The notes beneath the pieces were generated by a model. The model saw nothing but the letters and a program-made list of their open reading frames with translations. It was not told the DNA's origin and ran no database searches. Positions 8,916-17,338 of a stretch of 64,000 nucleotides of DNA are shown here, in pieces; position 1 is the stretch's first letter; each line of letters begins with the position of its first letter. Both the position numbers and the translations under genes were made by a program. Origin of the DNA: Croceimicrobium sp965228705 (lineage in GTDB: Bacteria; Bacteroidota; Bacteroidia; Flavobacteriales; Schleiferiaceae); contig NZ_OZ245832.1 of the NCBI RefSeq assembly GCF_965228705.1, positions 2,294,001 through 2,358,000 on the forward strand, written 5' to 3'.

Positions 8916-10709
8916 ATGAACCGACTCTTTTATTTACTCATTTTGCTAGCCTTGGGTCCGATTCTATTCGGACAGCAAATTGCTGATGCAGAGCAACAAT
9001 CAAAGCAAGATTTACAGCATGTTTACTACTTATATAAGCTTGGAGCAGACTGTAATGACTCTGCCGAAGCTGCTCGCTACCTCAATGAAGGCCTAAAGCT
9101 GGCCCAGGATCTTAGCGATGAAAAAGCCATTATTCAAGGAAAGCTGGAAAGAGCGCACCTGTATTCTCGCCTGCACTCACCACATTTAGCTATTGAAGCC
9201 ATTTTGGAGTTAGATCCCCAGAGCAATCAGCTTTTTGAATTGGAAGACAGCATCATGATGGTTGATATTCTATCCAGTTCTTTCAGCCAACTAGGTGCCT
9301 ATGAAATGGCCATTGATTACAAGAAAATTCACTGCTCTCTTATTGGCCGCAGTCATGCTCAAAAAGACTATTACTATTCCAATGAAAACCTGGCTTTTCT
9401 CTATGGACAAAGTCAGCAATTTGACTCAGCGGCCTATTATTATAAAAAAGCGAATCGAATCGCAGAAGACCTGGGCGATGCCTCCATACGCATGCATTGT
9501 AATAATAATATTGGCTACAATTACCAGCAGCGGGGTAATTATACCGAGGCCCTCAAGCACTATAATCGGGCGACTCAAATTTTTGAAGGAATGAGCCAAA
9601 CTTTTGGCCCCGACAGCCTTCTCTATGCAATAGTGCGGGGTAATATTGGTCATTGCCACTTAAACCAGGCCAATTTTGTGGCTGCAGCCCGCGAATTAAG
9701 CGCCAGCACCCAAGCTTTAAAAAGCCTTAATGCCCATGGAAATACGGATAGCCTCCATTATGGCTTTTACCTAATTAAATATGCCAGGGCAGAAATAGCA
9801 TTAGGTCAAAGCCCAAAAGCTCTGGAACATTTAGCTCGCGCTCAAAAAAATTTAAGACAGTCGCCGGCAGCACTGCTCGATTATTTTGGCACCTTAAGTT
9901 TAGCTTATGAAAAACTGGGGAAAGCTGGTTTAGCCATCGAATCCTTACGTCAGCAGCAATTGCTTAATCAGCAAATTTCAGCCGGTAAATCACGGATTAA
10001 CAGCCATGTACATGACCTGGTGAATTTGCAACAAAAACGAATTGAAAGAGAGCGTAATCTTTTAGCTCTATTAATAGAAAGTGAAAGGGAGGTTAACTCC
10101 TTAAAAGTAATTTTAATTAGTGCAGCGGCAATTCTATTGCTATTGGCCGTGATCATTGCTTTTTACAGCTATCGCCGAAAGCAAACCAAAAAACGCGAAC
10201 TATTAGAAGTAGAAAGTCGGCTTACCAAATTAAAATTGCAGAATAAATCATTGGAAAGCCGCCAATTAAAAGAAGTCCTAAATCATAAAAACCAGGATCT
10301 GGTAGATTTTGCCATTGCCATTACTCGCAAACAAGAGTTTACCAATGAACTTTTGGACAAACTCAATCAAATTAGCAAGGATGGAGAATCGAGTCCTCAG
10401 GATATCAAAGACCTAAAAAACTACATCAAATCTCAATTGCAAGTAGACAGTAATTTGAAGGTATTCCAGGAAAACATCTCGAAAATCAACCATGAGTTTA
10501 TGGCTAAACTCAAAGAGCGCTACCCGGATTTAAGTCCAAGCGAACAGCAGATGTGTGCATTACTGAGATTAAAACTATCCACCAAGGAAATTGCCACGGT
10601 AAAGAATATATCACCGGCCTCAGTGAAGGTTATGCGGCATCGTTTACGTAAAAAAATGGACCTAAATTCGGATATAAACCTCAGTGAATTCCTGGACGAT
10701 TTAATCTGA
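8916..10709 (+). CDS. membrane-anchored TPR protein with C-terminal LuxR-like HTH
   Basis: This 597-residue protein has a signal peptide (MNRLFYLLILLALGPILFGQ), an array of tetratricopeptide repeats through about residue 370, a transmembrane helix near 395-420, a cytoplasmic coiled coil rich in Lys and Glu, and a C-terminal helix-turn-helix (LSPSEQQMCALLRLKLSTKEIATV, about 545-580). The layout is that of Bacteroidota one-component regulators that sense outside the inner membrane and bind DNA inside. A G-rich stretch just before ATG 8916 may act as ribosome site. Its targets are unknown; the downstream LamG gene on the same strand is a possible one, by position only. Confidence 0.85.
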   Translation: MNRLFYLLILLALGPILFGQQIADAEQQSKQDLQHVYYLYKLGADCNDSAEAARYLNEGLKLAQDLSDEKAIIQGKLERAHLYSRLHSPHLAIEAILELDPQSNQLFELEDSIMMVDILSSSFSQLGAYEMAIDYKKIHCSLIGRSHAQKDYYYSNENLAFLYGQSQQFDSAAYYYKKANRIAEDLGDASIRMHCNNNIGYNYQQRGNYTEALKHYNRATQIFEGMSQTFGPDSLLYAIVRGNIGHCHLNQANFVAAARELSASTQALKSLNAHGNTDSLHYGFYLIKYARAEIALGQSPKALEHLARAQKNLRQSPAALLDYFGTLSLAYEKLGKAGLAIESLRQQQLLNQQISAGKSRINSHVHDLVNLQQKRIERERNLLALLIESEREVNSLKVILISAAAILLLLAVIIAFYSYRRKQTKKRELLEVESRLTKLKLQNKSLESRQLKEVLNHKNQDLVDFAIAITRKQEFTNELLDKLNQISKDGESSPQDIKDLKNYIKSQLQVDSNLKVFQENISKINHEFMAKLKERYPDLSPSEQQMCALLRLKLSTKEIATVKNISPASVKVMRHRLRKKMDLNSDINLSEFLDDLI

Positions 10710-10857
10710 AGCATTTAATTGTCAGCAAGTTAAATCCCCTGTTAACCTATTGTTTACCCCCTGAAATCCATTAATTCGGGAAAACTTTGATACTATTGTT
10801 GGTATCCATTGTTTATGAAAAGAGTGACGAATTTTATTCATCCTCAAAACCCGAAAA

Positions 10858-12258
10858 ATGAAGAACCCTTTGTTTAATTGGAGAATTAAGAGCCTAGGTC
10901 TCTTTCTTCTCCTCGGTTTTTCCGGCCAGTCTCAAAACGCCCTCGACTTTGATGGTGTGGACGATCAGGTTACGGTGGCCAGTGCTTCTGGTCAAATTAC
11001 CGGAGGCACCGGTATCTCCCTGTCCATGTGGGTCTACCCCACTAACTCCAGTTCAGGCTGGCCCGATTTTGATGGCTTCGCCGGTTTTCGAAATAATACC
11101 GATGCCGATTTTTATGTAATGCAATTAGGGAGTAACGATGTGGAAGCACGCCTTCGTAATAGTGCCGGTACAGTATATACGATTACCGCCAATGGCATAC
11201 TAAATCAGAATAGTTGGAACCATTTCGTGCTAACCTTTGATGGAACTACTTTAAGCTTATACCAAGACGGGGCTTTATCCACATCTATTGCAGCTAGTGG
11301 AACCATCACTACCACAACTGAGCCCTTGACTTTAGGTTTCTTAACTTTTCCTGGGAACAACTTTATGTTCGATGGTCAATTGGATGATGTAGGTCTTTGG
11401 GATCGTGCTTTAAGCAGTGCGGAAGTAAACACCCTTTACAATGCTTGCGGAATGGACCTTAGCGACCCCTCCTTAAAATTGTCCTACGAGTTTAATCAAG
11501 GAACAGCCGGAGGTTCCAATAGCGGAATTAGCAGCTTAACCGACAGCAAAGGCAATATCAATGGCAGCTTAGCCAACTTCACTTTATCCGGAAACAGCTC
11601 AAACTTTGTAGCTTCTCCTTTACAGGGGATTAACAATATCCTTCTTAACATTAACTCCTGTGGTCCTTACCTGGCACCCAATGGAGTAAACTACACGCAA
11701 AGCGGTCACTATATTGACACGATTAGCCCTAGTGGCTCGGGATGCGATACCATTATGGACCTTACCTTAGTTGTAAATAATCTGGACTCCTCTGCCAGCC
11801 GAATTGCCAGCAACACCCTGGAGGCTAATGAGAGCGATACTGCAGCGACTTATCAATGGTTAAAGTGCACGGATAATTACAGCAAGATTGTAGGGGCCAC
11901 CCGTAGACAATTCACCTTTGTACTTAATGGCTCCTATGCAGTGGAAGTAAGCTTAAACGGTTGTGTGGACACCTCAGCCTGTATAGTGATTACTAATGTA
12001 GGCCTAGATGAGCTGAGTGCCGATATGCTCCAGGTTTATCCCAATCCTGCCCAAGGCCATATCAATTTGGAATATCCCGCGGGAAGTTTTGAAAAATACG
12101 AACTCTTAAGTCTGGATGGAGCGCTGATTCGTCAGGGCAAACTAGACGCATCCGGAAACAGCAAAGTCGAACTGAGTCAAATTTCCGGAGGACTCTTTTT
12201 TATTCGCACCATAGGCTCAGCAGGTACGCTGATCCAAAAAATTCAGATCATTCCTTAA
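10858..12258 (+). CDS. LamG/concanavalin-like domain protein with T9SS type A sorting domain
   Basis: The 466-residue secreted protein has a signal peptide (cleavage likely after residue 25), a LamG/Laminin_G_3 jelly-roll at about 30-200 (ALDFDGVDDQVTVAS at its start, LDDVGLWDRALSSAEV near its end), an Ig-like linker, and a C-terminal sorting domain beginning LQVYPNPAQGHINLEY. That domain directs export through the type IX system and attachment to the cell surface or release. LamG folds often bind sugars, so adhesion or polysaccharide binding is plausible but inferred. It is followed by a strong terminator. Confidence 0.9.
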   Translation: MKNPLFNWRIKSLGLFLLLGFSGQSQNALDFDGVDDQVTVASASGQITGGTGISLSMWVYPTNSSSGWPDFDGFAGFRNNTDADFYVMQLGSNDVEARLRNSAGTVYTITANGILNQNSWNHFVLTFDGTTLSLYQDGALSTSIAASGTITTTTEPLTLGFLTFPGNNFMFDGQLDDVGLWDRALSSAEVNTLYNACGMDLSDPSLKLSYEFNQGTAGGSNSGISSLTDSKGNINGSLANFTLSGNSSNFVASPLQGINNILLNINSCGPYLAPNGVNYTQSGHYIDTISPSGSGCDTIMDLTLVVNNLDSSASRIASNTLEANESDTAATYQWLKCTDNYSKIVGATRRQFTFVLNGSYAVEVSLNGCVDTSACIVITNVGLDELSADMLQVYPNPAQGHINLEYPAGSFEKYELLSLDGALIRQGKLDASGNSKVELSQISGGLFFIRTIGSAGTLIQKIQIIP

Positions 12259-12304
12259 GACTTCATTTTATAGGTTAAAACAGAATACATTAGGGACTGA
12301 ATTC

Positions 12305-12335
12305 AGAGGCGACTTTAAGGGTCGCCTCTTTTTTT
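12305..12335 (+). terminator. Rho-independent terminator after the LamG gene
   Basis: AGAGGCGAC (12305-12313) pairs perfectly with GTCGCCTCT (12321-12329) around a 7-nt loop and runs into seven T residues. Confidence 0.93.
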
Positions 12336-12339
12336 AAAC

Positions 12340-12933
12340 TCATTCCTCCTTGGCGTCGAAGTAATTTTTGAGAATCGAGTCCATCTCCCTCTCACCCTCA
12401 ACAATCTTATTTATCAGATCCCAGCTTTGTGCGTTCAATACGGGCTTTAAAGGCTGATCCAATTTCAATATGCGAGGGAAAACCTTTTTAATCTTATTAT
12501 CCCAAACCTTATAATACTTGAGTAAATCATCGGGATAAACGGTTTTACGACGGGTACCTTCATCATAGCCCCGAAAGGGATAAGGTATATTTAAATAGCC
12601 ATAATCGTCCGTTAGCTGCTCGCCCGGCTGAATGTCGCGAATGGCAATTTCGAAGTCGTATGCTGTGGTTAGGCAGTTGGAATTAAAACTGTGATTAACA
12701 AAGCGACCATTATCCCAACATAAGACCAAATTCCCTTGATTATTTCGGAAGGTGTAAGTGTCTAAAATGTTTTGATAAATAGGCTCCAAAGCCTGAAAAT
12801 CGGCCGGACTAAATTCACGATCCAGCTTATCTAAAACCCAGGTTATGGTTCCGGCTGGAATAAATTGCGTAGCTACTACTCCGTAGCCTACCTCGGCGCT
12901 GATAAATTTCAGCTCGGTATGAGGATGTATCAT
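12340..12933 (-). CDS. SET domain-containing protein
   Basis: The 197-residue protein is almost entirely a SET domain. The N-terminal GYGVVATQFIPAGT segment and the C-terminal NHSFNSNC and GEQLTDDYG motifs correspond to the SAM- and substrate-binding parts of SET lysine methyltransferases. Bacterial members are stand-alone and their protein targets are mostly unknown. A longer frame from a TTG at 12948 is possible, but the ATG at 12933 gives a normal SET start. It converges on the LamG gene, whose terminator separates them. Confidence 0.85.
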   Translation of the reverse strand: MIHPHTELKFISAEVGYGVVATQFIPAGTITWVLDKLDREFSPADFQALEPIYQNILDTYTFRNNQGNLVLCWDNGRFVNHSFNSNCLTTAYDFEIAIRDIQPGEQLTDDYGYLNIPYPFRGYDEGTRRKTVYPDDLLKYYKVWDNKIKKVFPRILKLDQPLKPVLNAQSWDLINKIVEGEREMDSILKNYFDAKEE

Positions 12934-13108
12934 TAAAATGAAGAACAATTAGTCTCACAATCAACATCTTCCAAATCACAATGAGCGAAGTCGTTCAACT
13001 TGGAACTAAGGAGATTGCTTACTTAAATGTACAGTGCAGACTAATATGATGTTGCGGCTCCAAGGAATTTGTACTAAGATTTTTCAAATTATTAGCCGGG
13101 ATCTATGC

Positions 13109-13534
13109 TCATGATTCATCATGCCGAATTTCCATTTCGTTTCCGCAAGACTTGCACTTTAGTACCGTACGATAGTATATCGGATAAACTCCTAAAAGGA
13201 AGGATACAATTATGGATAAAAAACCCTTTCTCCCTTTCATGGATTGATAGGATTCGAAAAAATCCGCTCCACCACATTCACTGCAGAGTAATGGCTCTCC
13301 CTTCGAGTTTTCATGAGGAGCATGAATAAAGTCCTCAATGATCTCCTGAGCCAAATCCACATCTTGTGGATGCACTTTTAGTTTAATCCCATCCACCGAA
13401 AGGTTAAAAAGTGGATTAAGTCCAACGGTATGCTCATCGAAGAGATAAACCGGTATTCCCTCACTCTCCAGCCGGCTTTTAATCATATGCGCTTCAATGG
13501 CTTTTTCGAAGCTCCTTACCGTAATCAATTCCAT
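13109..13534 (-). CDS. DUF2007 domain protein with C-terminal zinc-ribbon
   Basis: The first 70 of 141 residues match the DUF2007 (putative signal-transducing) pattern: a run such as VRSFEKAIEAHMIKSRLESE, then GIPVYLFDE and a later LKVHPQDVDLAQEII. The remainder has two CxxC pairs (CSECGG and CKSCGNE), a likely zinc ribbon interrupted by a hydrophobic stretch. DUF2007 resembles the GlnB-like ferredoxin fold, but no function is established. It is 22 bp downstream of the SnoaL-like gene on the same strand, so the two may be co-transcribed. Confidence 0.75.
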   Translation of the reverse strand: MELITVRSFEKAIEAHMIKSRLESEGIPVYLFDEHTVGLNPLFNLSVDGIKLKVHPQDVDLAQEIIEDFIHAPHENSKGEPLLCSECGGADFFESYQSMKGRKGFLSIIVSFLLGVYPIYYRTVLKCKSCGNEMEIRHDES

Positions 13535-13556
13535 CCGGACCGCAATTATGCTTGAA

Positions 13557-13937
13557 TTAGGAGTACTTTAATTGGACAAAAGAAACAATGGACTTCACCT
13601 TATCTCCCTTAGCGCTTTTAAAGGTATAAATGTCGGAAAAGGCATAGTGCTCGCCATTTTCCATTATCATTTCGCCATATACCGCCCCTTCCTTACCGTG
13701 CGTAATGATATTATGAAGGATGAGCTCTCTTACTTTAGTATCGCTATGCTTTTGAAGGGCCGCCGCGAATTGTTCCTTGCCCTTCAAAGACCTTTCGCCC
13801 ACCAGGGTCCATTGAATATCCTCAGCCATAAAAGCCATTGCAGATTCAATATCATAAGTGGCAAATAAGCGGCTTAAGTTCTTTAACAATTCGCGCTTGG
13901 GTGAATTGCCGCAATCTACGGTTTTGGTGAATTTCAT
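13557..13937 (-). CDS. NTF2/SnoaL-like domain protein
   Basis: This 126-residue cytosolic protein shows the SnoaL-like pattern: an N-terminal helix with LSRLFATYDIESAMAFMAED, then IQWTLVGERSLKGKEQF, and alternating beta strands to the end. This cone-shaped fold serves as ketosteroid isomerase, polyketide cyclase or simply ligand-binding protein. No catalytic assignment is possible. It is probably the first gene of a pair with the DUF2007 gene. Confidence 0.75.
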   Translation of the reverse strand: MKFTKTVDCGNSPKRELLKNLSRLFATYDIESAMAFMAEDIQWTLVGERSLKGKEQFAAALQKHSDTKVRELILHNIITHGKEGAVYGEMIMENGEHYAFSDIYTFKSAKGDKVKSIVSFVQLKYS

Positions 13938-14028
13938 AAATCTGGAGCTCTGGAATCAAATATTCTATTCGCTGCAATTTAGGATGCTAAAACTTAGTTC
14001 CAAAAGCTATGCTTAAGCAATTAGCGCT

Positions 14029-14190
14029 TAATTTTGCAAAGCATGATTAAAACATCCTTTAACACTTGCCGAACCTCGGCAGTATAGACAGCTTCTAAAC
14101 GGTCGATTAGAATGCTAATCTTCCCTCAAGCTGTCGAAAACACACCTAGTCTTTAGGCTAATTTAAGCCTGATGCAGACTCCCTTTTTTT
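14029..14190 (+). ncRNA. candidate structured RNA or regulatory leader
   Basis: This 335-bp intergenic stretch has no long reading frame but is densely structured. A TAATTTTG promoter box (14029-14036) is followed by three hairpins: TGCCGA/TCGGCA (14067-14072 with 14076-14081), a nested pair GACAGCTT/AAGCTGTC (14087-14094 with 14128-14135) enclosing GATTAG/CTAATC (14105-14110 with 14115-14120), and AGTCT..AGGCT with AGCCT..AGACT (14148-14180) followed by CCC and seven T residues. It could be a free small RNA of about 145 nt ending at 14190, or a leader with attenuator for the GNAT gene 82 bp downstream. I do not recognise a known RNA family. Confidence 0.45.
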
Positions 14191-14271
14191 CATTTTTAAT
14201 ACTAAAGTGACCGACTGTAATTGGTCCATTGCTTTCATTCTAGGGAATGGAAGTACACTAATACATTAATC

Positions 14272-14829
14272 ATGTCAACAAACAACATATACATACGCGA
14301 AAGTCAAATTGAAGATTTAGCAAACCTTATGCGCGTTGAAGAGCTTGCCTTTGGTCATCCTAAAGAAGCTCAATTATCTGCCGACCTTTTAAAGGACCCT
14401 TCGGCCGAGCCTTTACTTTCCCTTTTGGCTTTTGATAAGAATAAGGCTATTGGTCATATTCTCTTCACGCGGGTTTATCTCAATACGAGAGATAACAAGC
14501 AGGTTCTCTATCACATCCTGGCCCCCTTAGCCATAATCCCAGAATACCAAAAGCGGGGTATTGGAGGCTTACTAATAGAAGCTGGAATCGCACAATTAAA
14601 GGCAATGGGATCAGAGCTGCTTTTTGTACTCGGACATATGGATTATTATCCCAAACATGGATTTATCCCCGATGCCGGTGCCATGGGCTTCCAAGCTCCC
14701 TACCCCATTCCGGCCGAATTTGCCAATGCCTGGATGGTTCAGAGTTTAAAAGGCGAATTAACCGAAAAGCCAAAAGGGAAAATCCTATGTTCTCATGAGT
14801 TGAATAAAGAAGAACATTGGCGTGAATAG
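14272..14829 (+). CDS. GNAT-family N-acetyltransferase
   Basis: The 185-residue protein carries the GNAT fold. The acetyl-CoA binding loop is visible as PEYQKRGIGGLLIEAG near residue 90, preceded by the strand VLYHILAPLAII and followed by LFVLGHMDYYPKHGF, a pattern shared with the YhbS-like group. The substrate is not predictable. The ATG at 14272 is preferred because the upstream extension from a TTG at 14221 lacks conserved sequence. It may be controlled by the structured leader upstream. A terminator follows. Confidence 0.85.
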   Translation: MSTNNIYIRESQIEDLANLMRVEELAFGHPKEAQLSADLLKDPSAEPLLSLLAFDKNKAIGHILFTRVYLNTRDNKQVLYHILAPLAIIPEYQKRGIGGLLIEAGIAQLKAMGSELLFVLGHMDYYPKHGFIPDAGAMGFQAPYPIPAEFANAWMVQSLKGELTEKPKGKILCSHELNKEEHWRE

Positions 14830-14854
14830 TTAAGAGCCACGCTATTATTTTGGA

Positions 14855-14885
14855 AGCGGGAAGTCTAATCGACTTCCCGCTTTCT
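14855..14885 (+). terminator. terminator after the GNAT gene
   Basis: AGCGGGAAGTC (14855-14865) pairs perfectly with GACTTCCCGCT (14871-14881) around a 5-nt loop, followed by a short pyrimidine run (TTTCT). Confidence 0.75.
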
Positions 14886-14905
14886 AGCTTTTAGCATTAA
14901 ACCAC

Positions 14906-14952
14906 TTTAAATGTAACTTCTTTTGTTACATTTAAAAAATAGTATACCTTTG
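14906..14952 (+). promoter_or_regulatory. Rrf2 promoter with overlapping 12-bp palindromic operator
   Basis: A perfect inverted repeat, TTTAAATGTAAC (14906-14917) and GTTACATTTAAA (14925-14936), has a 7-bp spacer. The -33 TTG (14923-14925) lies in its spacer and right arm, and 19 bp later the -7 box TACCTTTG (14945-14952) is a full consensus match, 8 bp before the Rrf2 ATG. A dimeric repressor bound here would block RNA polymerase. Autoregulation by the Rrf2 protein is inferred from position. Confidence 0.75.
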
Positions 14953-14960
14953 TCCTCGCT

Positions 14961-15371
14961 ATGAACAATACTCGATTTGCAAGTGCCCTTCACATTTTAA
15001 CCCTCCTGGCGGATAGTCCTGGTGAGTGGTTAAATTCGGAGTGGATTGCCGGTAGCCTTAATGTGAATCCGGTGGTAGTGCGCAAAGAGCTTATTGTGCT
15101 GCATGAAGCGGGCTTGGTACAAAGTCGTAAGGGAAAAAACGGTGGCAGTACCCTGGCTAAAGATCCGCAGAAAATTAGCCTGGCCGAAATTTATTTAGCC
15201 GTTAAAAACTCGGAGGTTTTAGGTAAACTGCATGCCCAACCCAGCCCCGATTGCCCCATCGGTAAACAAATCAATCAAAAACTGTCTGTTCTCTATCAAG
15301 ATATTGATCAGATACTTTTAAAGGAATTAGAAGCACATAGTGTAGCCAGCTTCAGAGCAGAGTTTCACTAG
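14961..15371 (+). CDS. Rrf2-family transcriptional repressor, single-cysteine type
   Basis: The 136-residue protein is an Rrf2 winged-helix regulator: the recognition region reads NVNPVVVRKELIVLHEAGLV at about 34-53, followed by the wing RKGKNGGSTLA. The [2Fe-2S] members IscR and NsrR have three clustered Cys residues; here only Cys98 (in DCPIG) is present, so a cluster is unlikely and a thiol-based redox switch, as in YwnA- or HypR-type members, is the better guess. It lies 53 bp upstream of an NmrA-type gene that has a second copy of its operator. Confidence 0.88.
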   Translation: MNNTRFASALHILTLLADSPGEWLNSEWIAGSLNVNPVVVRKELIVLHEAGLVQSRKGKNGGSTLAKDPQKISLAEIYLAVKNSEVLGKLHAQPSPDCPIGKQINQKLSVLYQDIDQILLKELEAHSVASFRAEFH

Positions 15372-15386
15372 CTTTTTTTTAGTCTA

Positions 15387-15410
15387 AATTGTAACAACTT
15401 TTATTACATA
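15387..15410 (+). promoter_or_regulatory. second Rrf2-type operator, upstream of the NmrA-like gene
   Basis: TGTAAC (15390-15395), a 7-bp spacer and ATTACA (15403-15408) repeat the core, spacing and AT-rich flanks of the operator before the Rrf2 gene with one mismatch in the right half site. It lies about 17 bp before the ATG at 15425. No good TAnnTTTG box was found here, so it may control an internal promoter or read-through. Confidence 0.55.
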
Positions 15411-15424
15411 CAAATCATAAATCC

Positions 15425-16264
15425 ATGAAAATAGGAATCACCGGCGCTAGCGGCCAATTAGGAAACCATGTTATTGAACAATTAAAGAAAAGAACTGATG
15501 CCAGTAATCTGGTGGCCCTGGTTCGTAATCCCGCTAAAATTGAAGGGATCGAAGCCCGTGCCTTTGATTATGAAAAACCGGAAGAATTAGCTTCAGCCCT
15601 GGAAGGTATCGAAACCTTACTGCTCATTTCCGGCAATGAAATTGGCAGCCGTGCTCGTCAGCATGAAAATGTAATTTCTGCCGCTGAAAAAGCTCAGGTG
15701 AAGCGCATTGTATATACTAGCATTTTACGCGCCGATAGCTCCCAAATCAGTTTAGCCGGAGAACATCTCACCACCGAAAATCGCTTAAAGTCTTCCGATC
15801 TAGTCTATACCATTCTTCGCAATGGCTGGTACACTGAAAATTACACCGCCTCTATCCCCGGAGCCTTACAAGGTGGTGCCTTTATTGGCAGTGCTGCGGA
15901 CGGTAAAATCGCTTCTGCCAGTCGCATTGACTATGCCGAGGCCGCCGCGGTAGTACTCACCGAAGAAGGTCATGAAGCGAAAACCTACGAATTAGCCGGC
16001 GACCATGCATACACCCTTAGCGAATTTGCCCAGGAAATCTCCAGGCAAAGTGGCAAGGACATCCCTTACCAAAACCTCGCCGAGAAAGACTTTGCTCAGG
16101 CCCTAAAAGGATTTGGTATTCCTGATGCATTTGCGGAAGGCTTAGCCAGCTGGGATGTATGTGCCTCCAAAGGAGATCTCTTTGATGATGGTAAAATGCT
16201 CTCCAAACTGATTGGTCGTCCTACCACTCCTTATTCTGTAGCCATTAAAGAAGCATTGGCTTAA
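15425..16264 (+). CDS. NmrA/QorB-type NAD(P)H-binding oxidoreductase
   Basis: This 279-residue atypical short-chain dehydrogenase begins with the dinucleotide motif GITGASGQLG at residues 3-12 and has the NmrA-like segments LVALVRNPAKI and VKRIVYTSIL. The closest characterised type is E. coli QorB, an NADPH:quinone oxidoreductase. Pairing with a redox-type Rrf2 repressor and a shared operator suggests an electrophile- or quinone-stress response; that is inference. The sequence extends to a strong terminator shared with the convergent J-protein gene. Confidence 0.87.
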   Translation: MKIGITGASGQLGNHVIEQLKKRTDASNLVALVRNPAKIEGIEARAFDYEKPEELASALEGIETLLLISGNEIGSRARQHENVISAAEKAQVKRIVYTSILRADSSQISLAGEHLTTENRLKSSDLVYTILRNGWYTENYTASIPGALQGGAFIGSAADGKIASASRIDYAEAAAVVLTEEGHEAKTYELAGDHAYTLSEFAQEISRQSGKDIPYQNLAEKDFAQALKGFGIPDAFAEGLASWDVCASKGDLFDDGKMLSKLIGRPTTPYSVAIKEALA

Positions 16265-16278
16265 TCATTTTCCTTCCA

Positions 16279-16318
16279 GCGGGTTGACCTGAAGGCTATC
16301 GGGTCAATCCGCCTTTTT
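16279..16318 (+). terminator. terminator after the NmrA-like gene
   Basis: GCGGGTTGACC (16279-16289) pairs with GGGTCAATCCGC (16301-16312) with one G-T wobble, and is followed by a T run at 16314-16318. The right arm overlaps the last codons of the convergent gene. Confidence 0.85.
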
Positions 16319-17338
16319 AAACTCGGATTGTTTCACTACTCTTAAGCCAAAGAGACCTTCCTCTATGGAATAACTTATTAAATCTGCACCTTCCATAGCC
16401 TTGTAATCAAAAAACAAGCGGGGACCCCAATACTGAGCATATTGATCTCCCTCGAGGTAAATAAAGGTGGTTTTTTGCCTCCCATATTGATGATTCTGCT
16501 CTCCTTGGATAAAAGCATAGCTTTCTACCACTGGATGAAAACTCAAACTATAGTTTAACAGAAGAAAGGTGTTCAGAATCGCTGGCCCCCATAACCAAGC
16601 TCTCAATTTGTAATTCTTTAGTTTCCTTTCCAGACCATAAATTCCGGCAATCAATCCCCCCAGTAAAGCAAAAAGCCCCCAAAGCGGAATAAAGGTTCTA
16701 AAGCCAATGCGCACAATTAAAAAGAAATTGAGCAAATAGGCTAAGGAGACCCATAAAACCTTGCTTCCCAGCACTTGAAGAATAGCCTTCCCCAGTTCCA
16801 GAAAATCAATTCGCGGTTGATTGTGGACCAAGATCTTTGCCCAAAATGGTGTGCTAATAAACACTAAAATCAAGCCTCCCACCAAGCCATAAACCCCCTT
16901 CCATAAATAGCCAATCGAGGGCCCGCCAAATACCAGAAAGAAAGCTGTACTGATATTTAAAAAATCGGCAATCACCCATAGAGATTCGGTAGTCTTGTAA
17001 AAACTGCTTTCCACAAAATTCTCGTAGGGCATTTTCGCGAATTGAGCCGCACGGTCTCTAGCTCTCTTGGCCTCCTCCTGCCATTCTTCAGAGTTGACCT
17101 TTGTATAAAGAGGGGATGATTGTCCACTGCTCCGAGCTCTCGACCTTTTTATCGCCTTTTGATTCAGAAAAAACTCATACGCTTCATTAAGCAATACAAA
17201 GTCCTCCTGAGCACTTGCCCTTTTATTGAGATCAGGGTGAAGATTTTTGGCTTGCTTCCGATAGGCCGCTTTAATTTCAGCAAAGGTGGCCCTGTCATCC
17301 AAACCAAGAACCTGGTAATATTTCTGAAGTATCTCCAC
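16304..17338 (-). CDS. J-domain protein with membrane segments
   Basis: The N-terminal 60 of 344 residues are a J domain (YYQVLGLDDRATFAEIKAAY at 7-26, HPD at about 34-36), the part that stimulates DnaK ATPase. No Gly/Phe or zinc-finger regions follow. Instead there are several hydrophobic helices between about residues 125 and 265 and a soluble C-terminus, so the protein would tether DnaK activity to the inner membrane. The start is a GTG at 17338 placed directly after the TAA of the upstream TraB/GumN gene, which indicates translational coupling. Its client is unknown; the coupled gene is an obvious candidate. Confidence 0.82.
   Translation of the reverse strand: MEILQKYYQVLGLDDRATFAEIKAAYRKQAKNLHPDLNKRASAQEDFVLLNEAYEFFLNQKAIKRSRARSSGQSSPLYTKVNSEEWQEEAKRARDRAAQFAKMPYENFVESSFYKTTESLWVIADFLNISTAFFLVFGGPSIGYLWKGVYGLVGGLILVFISTPFWAKILVHNQPRIDFLELGKAILQVLGSKVLWVSLAYLLNFFLIVRIGFRTFIPLWGLFALLGGLIAGIYGLERKLKNYKLRAWLWGPAILNTFLLLNYSLSFHPVVESYAFIQGEQNHQYGRQKTTFIYLEGDQYAQYWGPRLFFDYKAMEGADLISYSIEEGLFGLRVVKQSEFKKAD

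Noticed and set aside
10815..10877. 20-residue frame starting at ATG 10815 before the LamG gene
   Set aside because: It overlaps the LamG start in another frame and has no protein-like composition.
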